Shown here piece by piece: positions 47,532 to 54,853 of a stretch of DNA of 64,000 bases. Location of the stretch: the NCBI GenBank assembly GCA_016938875.1, contig JAFGTV010000006.1, forward strand, positions 47,710 to 111,709, given 5' to 3'. The DNA comes from Paracoccaceae bacterium (GTDB taxonomy: Bacteria; Pseudomonadota; Alphaproteobacteria; Rhodobacterales; Rhodobacteraceae). The position numbers and the translations under genes are program-made. The notes beneath the pieces are model-generated. The model was not told where the DNA came from, did no database searches, and saw only the letters and a list, made by a program, of their open reading frames with translations. Within the stretch, counting starts at the first letter, position 1. Every line of letters begins with the position of its first letter.

Positions 47532-47547
47532 TGTCGGCTTTGCAACA
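47532..47547. promoter_or_regulatory. NifA upstream activator sequence
   Basis: TGT-CGGCTTTGCA-ACA, a perfect TGT-N10-ACA. It stands near the middle of the divergent region, about 126 bp from the plus-strand -24 element and about 136 bp from the minus-strand one, the distance typical for NifA sites. One site could serve both promoters. Confidence 0.78.
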
Positions 47548-47672
47548 TCCCGGCGCGCCCATCCCGGCCACACCCCGGCGCGGGCGCGCGCCCCGCCCCG
47601 GCGCAGACGAAGCGCGTGCGCGATAAGGAATTTTCCGCCAGTCCCTGACGATCGCGCGCCCGGCACCATGAC

Positions 47673-47687
47673 TGGCACGGTTCTTGC
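47673..47687 (+). promoter_or_regulatory. sigma54 (-24/-12) promoter of rnfABCDGEH
   Basis: TGGCACG-GTTC-TTGC, a full RpoN consensus with correct GG/GC spacing. It lies about 70 bp upstream of the rnfA ATG and is the mirror image of the fprA promoter. Confidence 0.88.
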
Positions 47688-47758
47688 TTCTGACCAACCA
47701 GGCGACCTCTCCCCGCCGAGGGCCACCGAACGCGCCCACCAAGAGAAGGAGCCCACCA

Positions 47759-48340
47759 ATGCCAGAGTTTTTCATGATCCTGCTCGGAACGGCGCTGGTG
47801 AACAACGTGGTGCTGGTCAAGTTCCTGGGCCTCTGCCCGTTCATGGGCGTATCCAGAAAGATCGACGCGGCCATCGGCATGGGGCTGGCGACGACCTTTG
47901 TTCTGACACTCGCCGCTGCGGCGAGCTGGGCGATCGAGACCTTGATCCTGGTGCCGCTGGAGCTGGGCTTTCTGCGGATCCTCAGCTTTATCCTGGTGAT
48001 CGCCGCCATCGTGCAGTTCACCGAGGTCGTGATGCGCAAGGTCTCACCGGGTCTCTATCGCGCGCTAGGCATCTATCTGCCGCTGATCACGACCAACTGC
48101 GCCGTGCTGGGCGTGGCGCTGCTGAACATCCAAGAGGGGCACGGGTTCGCCCAAAGCCTGCTTTACGGGTTCGGCTCGGCGCTCGGCTTTACGGCGGTGC
48201 TCGCGATTTTTGCGGGCATGCGGGAAAAGCTGGCGCAACTCTCCATCCCGGCGCCGTTCGCCGGTCCCCCGATCGCCTTCATCTCCGCCGGGCTGCTGTC
48301 CATGGCCTTCATGGGATTTGCCGGGCTGGTCCCGAACTGA
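47759..48340 (+). CDS. rnfA: Rnf electron-transport complex subunit A
   Basis: A 193-residue membrane protein with six helices. [18 protein letters not shown] and [16 protein letters not shown] hold the two symmetry-related cysteines that bind the intramembrane Fe-S cluster shared with RnfE. GAGAAGGAG precedes the ATG. First gene of the NifA-controlled rnf operon; rnfB follows after 18 bases. The complex couples NADH-dependent reduction of ferredoxin to ion movement. Confidence 0.96.
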   Translation: MPEFFMILLGTALVNNVVLVKFLGLCPFMGVSRKIDAAIGMGLATTFVLTLAAAASWAIETLILVPLELGFLRILSFILVIAAIVQFTEVVMRKVSPGLYRALGIYLPLITTNCAVLGVALLNIQEGHGFAQSLLYGFGSALGFTAVLAIFAGMREKLAQLSIPAPFAGPPIAFISAGLLSMAFMGFAGLVPN

Positions 48341-48358
48341 GCGAAAGGAGACACAGAC

Positions 48359-48928
48359 ATGCTCTATGCCGTCACGTCGATGACAGCCCTGGGGTTGGGT
48401 CTGGGTCTCATGCTTGGGCTGGCCGCGCGCAAGTTTCACGTCGAAACGCCCCCCGTGGTGGACGAGATCGAGCGCATCCTGCCCGGCACGAATTGCGGTC
48501 AGTGCGGCTATCCCGGCTGCCGCGCCGGGGCCGAGGCCGTGGCCGAGGGCGCCGCCCCGGTCACGCTGTGCCCCCCGGGCGGGCGCGAGGTCGCCTTGCA
48601 ACTGGCCCAGATCACCGGGGCCGATGCCAGCGGCGGCGCAGGCCTGGGCGGGCTGGAAGAGGCCGAACCGATGGTCGCCTTTATCTTCGAGGACCACTGC
48701 ACCGGCTGCACCAAATGCTTCAAGCGGTGCCCGACGGACGCCATCGTCGGCGCGAACAACCAGATCCACACGGTGATCACCGATGCCTGTATCGGCTGCG
48801 ACGCCTGCATCGAGGTCTGCCCGACCGAGGCGATCATCCACCGCACCAAGCCCAGAACCCTGCGCAATTGGTACTGGGAAAACCCCGATCAGGTTTCAGG
48901 CGCTGGCGACATGAGGAAATCGGCATGA
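48359..48928 (+). CDS. rnfB: Rnf electron-transport complex subunit B
   Basis: A 189-residue ferredoxin-like subunit with one N-terminal membrane helix. It has the CGQCGYPGC-type motif (TNCGQCGYPGC) for a [4Fe-4S] cluster and two ferredoxin motifs CTGCTKCFKRCP and CIGCDACIEVCP. It is the likely docking point for soluble ferredoxins such as FdxN. Its TGA overlaps the rnfC ATG by four bases. Confidence 0.96.
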   Translation: MLYAVTSMTALGLGLGLMLGLAARKFHVETPPVVDEIERILPGTNCGQCGYPGCRAGAEAVAEGAAPVTLCPPGGREVALQLAQITGADASGGAGLGGLEEAEPMVAFIFEDHCTGCTKCFKRCPTDAIVGANNQIHTVITDACIGCDACIEVCPTEAIIHRTKPRTLRNWYWENPDQVSGAGDMRKSA

Positions 48929-50469
48929 GCATCTTTTCCTTTGCAGGACGTTTCGATCCGGCCCGGCTGTTTGCGTTCAAGGGCGGGGTCCACCCCGAAA
49001 CCCGCAAGTTTCTCAGTGCCGAATGCGCCATCGAGGTCATGCCGATCCCGTCGCTGATCCGCGTCCCGCTGCAACAGCATATCGGCGTCGAGGCCGAGCC
49101 GCTGGTTCAGCGCGACGACCTGGTGCTCAAGGGGCAACTGATCGGCAAGGCGCGCGGCCCGGTATCGGCCAACATCCACGCGCCCACCTCGGGCCGGGTC
49201 ATCGCGGTGGGCCATTTCGCAGCACCGCATCCCTCGGGCCTGCCGGTGCCGACGATCACGATCCGGCCCGATGGCAAGGACCAGTGGGGCCCGCGCCTGA
49301 CGCGGATGCGCCCAGAGGATGCCACCCCCGAAGAGATCGCCGCCCAGGTCGCCGATGCCGGGATTGTCGGCATGGGGGGCGCGACCTTTCCCGCCGCGGT
49401 CAAGCTGAACCTGCGCGCCAAACATGACCTGCACACGCTGATCATCAACGCCGCCGAATGCGAACCCTACCTGACCTGCGATGACCGGCTGATGCGCGAA
49501 CACGCCGAAGAGGTCGCCGACGGCGCCGGGATCATGGCCCGGGCGCTGGGGGTCGAAAGGATCATCGTCGCCATCGAGGCGAACAAGCCCCAGGCCATTG
49601 CCGCGATGGAGCGTCACAAATCCGCACTTGGGTATGACCTGACGATCAAGACCGTGCCCACCCAGTATCCGATGGGATCGGAAAAGCACCTGGTGAAAAC
49701 CCTGACCGGCAAAGAAACCCCCGCGCGCGCCCTGACCGCCGAGATGGGCATCGTGGTGCACAATGCCGCGACCGCCCATGCCGTGCATCTGGCCGTGCGC
49801 TATGGCGAGCCGCTGATTTCGCGCGTTGTCACGGTGTCGGGGCGTGGCGTCGGGCGGCCTGCCAACCTGCGGGTTCTGATCGGCACGCCGGTTTCCGAGG
49901 TTCTGGCCCATTGCGGCGGCTTGGTGGAAGAGCCAGAGCGGCTGCTGCTGGGCGGGCCGATGATGGGCCAGCCGATCCAGAACCCGCGTGTGCCGATCAT
50001 AAAGGGCACGGGCGGCATCCTGGCGCTGACCGCGGCTGAAACCCGGGACCAGGACATCATGCCGTGCATCCGGTGCGGCTTGTGCGTGCAGGTCTGCCCC
50101 ATGGGCCTGACCCCGTTCGAGTTGAACGCCCGGATCAAGGCCGGCGATCTGGAAGGCGCAGCAAAGGTCGGCCTGCTCGATTGCATCAACTGCGGCTGCT
50201 GCTCTTTCACCTGCCCATCGAACATTCCGCTGGTGCAGACGATCCATTTCGCCAAGGGCAAGCTGGCAGAACAGGACAGCCGCAAGCACCAGCAAGAACA
50301 GGCCAAGCGGCTGGCCGCGGCACGCACCGCGCGCGAAGAGGCCATCCTGGCGGCCAAGCGCGCCGCCATGGCCAAGCGCAAGGCCGACATGGCCGCCAAG
50401 AAGAAACGCGAAGCCGAAGCGGCGGCCCTGGTGGCCGAGGCATCCCAGACCGGAGAGGTGGTGAAATGA
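48925..50469 (+). CDS. rnfC: Rnf electron-transport complex subunit C
   Basis: A 514-residue peripheral subunit. FKGGVHPETRK opens the protein; the FMN/NADH-binding Complex-I-51K-like region includes GIVGMGGATFPAAVKL, INAAECEPYLTCDDRLM and GMGG-type glycine-rich loops; two [4Fe-4S] motifs are CIRCGLCVQVCP and CINCGCCSFTCP. The C-terminal 70 residues are a Lys/Ala-rich helix (KRAAMAKRKADMAAKKKREA), often seen in RnfC. It is the NADH-oxidising entry point. The frame is open upstream to 47668, but the true start is ATG 48925. Confidence 0.96.
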   Translation: MSIFSFAGRFDPARLFAFKGGVHPETRKFLSAECAIEVMPIPSLIRVPLQQHIGVEAEPLVQRDDLVLKGQLIGKARGPVSANIHAPTSGRVIAVGHFAAPHPSGLPVPTITIRPDGKDQWGPRLTRMRPEDATPEEIAAQVADAGIVGMGGATFPAAVKLNLRAKHDLHTLIINAAECEPYLTCDDRLMREHAEEVADGAGIMARALGVERIIVAIEANKPQAIAAMERHKSALGYDLTIKTVPTQYPMGSEKHLVKTLTGKETPARALTAEMGIVVHNAATAHAVHLAVRYGEPLISRVVTVSGRGVGRPANLRVLIGTPVSEVLAHCGGLVEEPERLLLGGPMMGQPIQNPRVPIIKGTGGILALTAAETRDQDIMPCIRCGLCVQVCPMGLTPFELNARIKAGDLEGAAKVGLLDCINCGCCSFTCPSNIPLVQTIHFAKGKLAEQDSRKHQQEQAKRLAAARTAREEAILAAKRAAMAKRKADMAAKKKREAEAAALVAEASQTGEVVK

Positions 50470-51536
50470 CCGCACCAACCCTGGCCAGCGGGCCGCACAC
50501 CCATTCCCGGTTCAACGTCTCGCGCACCATGATTGCCGTGATGGCCTGCCTCAGCCCGGCGACGGCCTTTGGGCTGTATCACTTTGGCTGGCCGGCGGTT
50601 TTTCTGTTCGGGGTGACCGTTACGGCGGCCCTGCTGTTCGAGGTGCTGTGCCTGGCCATCGCGGGCAAACCGATCCTGCGGTTCGCGACCGACGGCTCTG
50701 CCCTTCTGACCGGGTGGATCCTGGCGTTGTCGCTGCCGCCCTGGGCGCCCTGGTGGGTCGGCTTCATCGGCGCGGGCATCGCCATCGTGATCGGCAAGCA
50801 TGTCTTTGGCGGGCTGGGCCAGAACCTGTTCAACCCCGCCATGGTGGCCCGCGCCATGCTGTTGGTTGCGCTGCCTGTTCAGATGACGACCTGGGTCGAA
50901 CCGCTAAGGGGGCCTGACGGCGCCAGCTTTATGCAATCTCTCGCAATTACCTTCGAGGGAAATCCCGAATTCGATTTCGTCAGCAGTGCGTCCGTCCTGA
51001 GCAATGTCAAAAGCCAGCTCGACGCCGGGCAGCCCATGGACCTTATCCTCGCCCAGGTCGGCAGCCTTCAGGACCAGTTTTTCGGGTTCGTTGCGGGCTC
51101 ATTGGGGGAAACCAGCGCGGCCTTGCTGCTGGCGGGCGGGATCTGCCTGATCCTTCTGCGGATCATCACCGTCGTGATCCCGCTCAGCGTTCTGGGGTCG
51201 GTCTTTGTGCTGTCGGGGGCCGCGTGGCTGATCGCGCCGGACCAGTTCCCGCCGCCACACTATCACCTGGCCTCGGGCTCGTTGATGTTCTGCGCCTTTT
51301 TCATCGCCACCGACTATGTGACCTCGCCCGTGACCGGCATGGGAAAGATGATCTACGGCATCGGGATCGGCGCGCTGATTTTTGTCATCCGCACCTGGGG
51401 CGCCTTCCCCGAAGGGGTGGCCTTTGCCGTTCTGCTGATGAACGCCTGCACCCCGCTGATCGACGAATACGTCCGGCCGCGCATCTTTGGCCGCACCCGC
51501 TCTGGCAAGCCGCTTGAGCTGGGAGAGACGAGATGA
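50466..51536 (+). CDS. rnfD: Rnf electron-transport complex subunit D
   Basis: A 356-residue membrane protein with about nine helices. [54 protein letters not shown] and [22 protein letters not shown] are family landmarks. The ApbE flavinylation pattern D-x2-[ST]-[GS]-A-[ST] fits DFVSSAS at residues 170-176, so covalent FMN would sit on Ser176 rather than the usual Thr. The ATG overlaps the rnfC stop by four bases, and the end overlaps rnfG by four. Confidence 0.95.
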   Translation: MTAPTLASGPHTHSRFNVSRTMIAVMACLSPATAFGLYHFGWPAVFLFGVTVTAALLFEVLCLAIAGKPILRFATDGSALLTGWILALSLPPWAPWWVGFIGAGIAIVIGKHVFGGLGQNLFNPAMVARAMLLVALPVQMTTWVEPLRGPDGASFMQSLAITFEGNPEFDFVSSASVLSNVKSQLDAGQPMDLILAQVGSLQDQFFGFVAGSLGETSAALLLAGGICLILLRIITVVIPLSVLGSVFVLSGAAWLIAPDQFPPPHYHLASGSLMFCAFFIATDYVTSPVTGMGKMIYGIGIGALIFVIRTWGAFPEGVAFAVLLMNACTPLIDEYVRPRIFGRTRSGKPLELGETR

Positions 51537-52207
51537 CCGGCGCACCTCCCTCGCCGCCGCAGGCAGACAGGGCCGCGCGCCTGGGCGCGCTGCGCCGGTC
51601 CCCGGCCTGGCACGGCCTGCTGTTGGCGGGTTTCTCGCTGGCAACTGCGCTGATCCTGTCGGTCTCGGATCAGGCGACCCGAGGTCCGATCACCGATCGC
51701 GCGACCCAGGATCTGCTGGACTCGCTTGCCCAGGTCATCCCGGCCGACATGCACAGCAATGACCTGGTCGCCGACATGCAACAGGTCACCGATCCGACCG
51801 AGGGGGACGTCCCGGTCTATGTGGCGCGTGCGGGTGGAGTGGTCACGGGCGTGGCGTTCGTTCTGACGGGCTATGGCTATTCCGGTGCGATCCGGGTGCT
51901 GATCGGCATGGCCCCCGATGGCACCCTGCTGGGTGTGCGGGTGCTGTCGCACAGTGAGACGCCGGGCCTGGGCGACAAGATCGAGGTCCGCAAAAGCGAC
52001 TGGATCAACGACTTTGCCGGTCGCGCGCTGACCGATCCCGGCCCCGAGGGCTGGAAGGTCAAGAAAGACGGCGGCGTCTTTGACCAGTTTTCCGGCGCGA
52101 CGATCACCCCCCGGGCCGTGGTGGGAACGGTTCAACGTGGTCTGGCGCTGTTTGCGCGCCACCGCGCGACACTTCTGGGCAGCCCTGTTGAAAGCGAGGC
52201 CAAGTGA
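51533..52207 (+). CDS. rnfG: Rnf electron-transport complex subunit G (flavinylated)
   Basis: A 224-residue protein with one N-terminal helix and a periplasmic FMN-binding domain. The complete flavinylation motif DQFSGAT ends at Thr190, the expected phosphoester FMN site. [15 protein letters not shown] is the family block preceding it. ApbE encoded on the opposite operon would load the FMN. The stop overlaps the rnfE start. Confidence 0.96.
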   Translation: MTGAPPSPPQADRAARLGALRRSPAWHGLLLAGFSLATALILSVSDQATRGPITDRATQDLLDSLAQVIPADMHSNDLVADMQQVTDPTEGDVPVYVARAGGVVTGVAFVLTGYGYSGAIRVLIGMAPDGTLLGVRVLSHSETPGLGDKIEVRKSDWINDFAGRALTDPGPEGWKVKKDGGVFDQFSGATITPRAVVGTVQRGLALFARHRATLLGSPVESEAK

Positions 52208-52938
52208 TGTCTACGGATTACGGCAAGATCGCCCGCAACGGGCTGTGGGGCAACAACGTGGTCTTCGGGCAGTTTCTCGCGCTTTGCCCGCTTTTGGCCG
52301 TGACGGGCACCGCCACCAATGGGCTGGGCATGGGATTGGCCACGACGGCGGTGATGATCGGGTCGGGCTTTGCGGTGTCGGTGCTGCGCAAGGTCATCAC
52401 CCCAGAGATCCGCATCCCGGCCTTTGTGTTGCTCATCGCCTGCCTGGTGACGGTGGTCGACATGGCGCTGAACGCCTGGCTGCATGATCTGCACAAGGTG
52501 CTGGGCCTGTTCATCCCGCTGATCGTCACAAATTGCGCGATCCTGGGCCGCGCCGAGGCGTTCGCCTCGCGCCAGAACCCGGTGGCATCCGCGTTCGACG
52601 GGCTGATGATGGGCCTGGGATTTACCCTGGCGCTCGTGGCCCTTGGCGCAGTTCGCGAGATCCTGGGCTCTGGCACCCTGTTCGCCAATGCCTCCCTTTT
52701 GCTAGGCAGCCGCTTTGGCTTTCTCGAACTTACCGTCATCCCGAATTACCAGGGCTTCTTGTTGCTGATCCTGCCGCCGGGCGGGTTCATCGTCCTGGGC
52801 TTTCTGCTGGCCCTGAAGGCCAGCCTCGAAAGTCGCACCCCCCAGGGAACGCAGACACTCGAACGCGGGCAGCCGGAAAAAGTCTTTACCGCCGCAGGCG
52901 TGCTGACCCGCAGCGCACACGCCGGAGAACAGCCATGA
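52207..52938 (+). CDS. rnfE: Rnf electron-transport complex subunit E
   Basis: A 243-residue membrane protein with six helices, paralogous to RnfA. NNVVFGQFLALCPLLAVTGTATNGLGMG and LFIPLIVTNCAILGRAEAFA contain the cysteines of the intramembrane Fe-S cluster. I use ATG 52207, sharing one base with the rnfG TGA; a GTG codon directly before is possible. The C-terminus extends about 30 residues beyond the last helix. Confidence 0.96.
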   Translation: MSTDYGKIARNGLWGNNVVFGQFLALCPLLAVTGTATNGLGMGLATTAVMIGSGFAVSVLRKVITPEIRIPAFVLLIACLVTVVDMALNAWLHDLHKVLGLFIPLIVTNCAILGRAEAFASRQNPVASAFDGLMMGLGFTLALVALGAVREILGSGTLFANASLLLGSRFGFLELTVIPNYQGFLLLILPPGGFIVLGFLLALKASLESRTPQGTQTLERGQPEKVFTAAGVLTRSAHAGEQP

Positions 52939-53189
52939 TCGTCAGCGTCGCCTTTGCCAAACCAACCGCACAGGTATGGAAGAATATCGACGTGCCCGAA
53001 GGCACCACCGTGCGCGGGGCAATCGAGCATTCGGGGCTGTTGGGGCAATTCCCCGAGATCGACCTCGAAATCAACAAGGTGGGCATTTTCGGCTCGCTCG
53101 CCAAGCTCGACAAGCCCGTCAAGGAAGGCGACCGGGTCGAGATTTATCGCCCGATCCACCCCGATGCCGAACTGCTGGAAAAGAAGTGA
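52935..53189 (+). CDS. rnfH: RnfH family protein
   Basis: An 84-residue ubiquitin-like beta-grasp protein. VSVAFAKPTAQVWKNIDVPEG, GIFGSLAKLDKPVKEGDRVEIYRP are characteristic. RnfH is found both in rnf operons and elsewhere and its function is unclear; an assembly or accessory role is plausible. ATG overlaps the rnfE stop by four bases. Confidence 0.95.
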   Translation: MIVSVAFAKPTAQVWKNIDVPEGTTVRGAIEHSGLLGQFPEIDLEINKVGIFGSLAKLDKPVKEGDRVEIYRPIHPDAELLEKK

Positions 53190-53229
53190 GCCGCGCCGAA
53201 ACCCGGTTCAACACCTCGGAGACAGGACA

Positions 53230-54252
53230 ATGAACGAACTCAACCGCCGTCGCTTCGTAGAATACCTGTTCGCCGGTGCCGTCGCCACTGGCGCTTGCGG
53301 ATTGGCCACCTCGGGTCTGCGGACACGGACCCGGCGTGTCATCGTGGGGGGCGGCCCTGCCGGGGCTGCGGCCGCACTGGCGCTGCGGACGGCGAGGCCG
53401 GACCATCCCGTGCTGCTGGTCGAACGCGATCCCCGCAGGCTTGGGCGCACCGAGGCGCGCACGTTTGAGCGTCCCGCTGCCGGGCCGGATCTGGACATCC
53501 TTCGGCGTGCCGGGGTCGAGGTGGTCCTGGACGATGTCGTCGCCCTGGACTGGAAAGCCGCCCGTCTGGACCTGTTCAGCGGGCGCAGCATGGCATTCGA
53601 TCGGCTGCTGCTGGCGCCGGGGACCACCGCGCTGCAAGAGCCCATCGCCGGGCTGGATAACGTGGCGCGCCACCTCTGGCCCGCGGCCTGGGGCAGCGCC
53701 CGGGAAGCACGCCGCCTAAAGTCCCAACTGGCCGCCCTGCCCGAGGCTGGCCATGTCGTCCTGCGGCTGCCGAACGACGTGAGCCACCCGGCTGCCGCGC
53801 TGAACCGCGCCCTGAATTTTGCAATCCTGCTGGACCGGAAATACCCCCGCGGCAGGCTGACAATTCTCGACGGTTCCCCCGGCTCGGATTTGGTCGAACG
53901 GTTCCACAACCGCAGTACCCTGCTGGGTCTCGACCCGAGGGCCGACTGGCGGACAGCGGCAAACGGTGGCACCGTCCTTCGCGTGGACGCCACGCGCGGA
54001 GAGATCGAGACCAATGCCGGTCTTATCCAGGCCGATGTCGTGAATTTCGTGTCCCCGCAGGGCGCCGGATCCATCGCGCGCGCGGCTGGGCTGATCGACA
54101 CGACAGGATGGTGCCCAACCGATGCACAAGGCCGGTCCACGTGCCGCCCCGATGTCATCGTGCTGGGCGATGCGCGAAAAGAGGCCAAACGGACAGTTGC
54201 AGAGGCGTTGCGATCCGCCAAGGCCGCGGCTCTTATACTGGACCGCGCCTAG
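53230..54252 (+). CDS. FCSD/SQR-like flavoprotein with Tat signal, C-terminally short
   Basis: A 340-residue protein 40 bases after rnfH. The N-terminus NRRRFVEYLFAGAVATGACG resembles a Tat signal. The FAD motif VIVGGGPAGAAAALAL follows, and GWCPTDAQGRSTCRPDVIVLGDA matches the second redox-Cys and FAD-contact region of flavocytochrome c sulfide dehydrogenase. The first redox Cys region (CPPGPYER in true FCSD) is replaced by NDVSHPAAALNRA, and the protein stops about 25 residues after GDA, lacking the usual C-terminal domain. So sulfide oxidation is doubtful. It may be an additional redox partner of Rnf. Confidence 0.75.
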   Translation: MNELNRRRFVEYLFAGAVATGACGLATSGLRTRTRRVIVGGGPAGAAAALALRTARPDHPVLLVERDPRRLGRTEARTFERPAAGPDLDILRRAGVEVVLDDVVALDWKAARLDLFSGRSMAFDRLLLAPGTTALQEPIAGLDNVARHLWPAAWGSAREARRLKSQLAALPEAGHVVLRLPNDVSHPAAALNRALNFAILLDRKYPRGRLTILDGSPGSDLVERFHNRSTLLGLDPRADWRTAANGGTVLRVDATRGEIETNAGLIQADVVNFVSPQGAGSIARAAGLIDTTGWCPTDAQGRSTCRPDVIVLGDARKEAKRTVAEALRSAKAAALILDRA

Positions 54253-54610
54253 CGCCATCCGCCCCGGCCCGGCACTGGCGCACCCGGCGGGCCTGCGAAT
54301 GGGTGCAGTGCAGCGCACAGTACGGCTCAACGGCGCGCCGCGCGCGGGGTCACGGTAAATGCCCACGCTCGCCCGTTGCACTGTTTCCACAACCGCCGAT
54401 ATCCGCACACGCGCATACAACCTGGTGGCTTTTTGCCCGATCCGCGGGATGCGGCGGGATGTCCGACCGGGCGCAGACAGCCACCAGCGCCTTTTAGGAT
54501 CGGCACAAATGCGCGGTCGACGCGCCCATGCCGCCAGGGCGAACCAAAACGCGACCGACGGGGACCGGGGCCGCCATCTGCGAAAGGCATCTGAAAAACC
54601 AGGGGAAGTT
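54253..54610. other. 358-base gap between the rnf operon and tRNA-Met
   Basis: No convincing gene. Short frames here have Arg/Pro-rich shadow composition. A weak inverted repeat GCGCCA / TGGCGC (about 54252-54282) follows the last rnf-operon gene but has no T-run, so I do not call a terminator. Confidence 0.35.
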
Positions 54611-54687
54611 TGGTAGCGGAGGAGGGACTTGAACCCCCGACACGCGGATTATGATTCCGCTGCTCTAACCAACTGAGCTACTCCGCC
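54611..54687 (-). tRNA. tRNA-Met (CAT), elongator type
   Basis: A 77-nt tRNA on the minus strand, beginning GGCGGAGTAGCTCAG and ending with encoded CCA (TGG at 54611-54613 on the plus strand). Acceptor GGCGGAG pairs with CTCCGCT allowing a wobble, the anticodon stem is GCGGA/TCCGC and the seven-base loop ATCATAA gives anticodon CAT. The T-arm GGGGGTTCAAGTCCC is normal. The absence of initiator features (C1 mismatch, three GC pairs) indicates elongator Met; a lysidine-modified Ile tRNA is the less likely alternative. Confidence 0.95.
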
Positions 54688-54853
54688 GAGAACCAGCGGG
54701 TACGTATGCGAGGCGCGGGGAAGGGTCAAGTGGAAATCTGGCGCGCAAAGCCGCAGCCCTCTCCCCCGGCCCGGGAAACATCGCACCCCTGTCGCACTCC
54801 CGATGCAGGCGCCGGGGACTGGGCCTTGGTTTCGGGGCGGGCCAGGCCCTGCG

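Noticed and set aside
47668..48924. Apparent fusion of rnfC to a 419-residue upstream segment
   Set aside because: The segment overlaps rnfA and rnfB in another frame and has no family character; rnfC starts at ATG 48925 with a four-base overlap to rnfB.
54252..54282. Inverted repeat after the last gene of the rnf operon as a terminator
   Set aside because: The stem is only six bases with a long GC-rich loop and no T-run follows.
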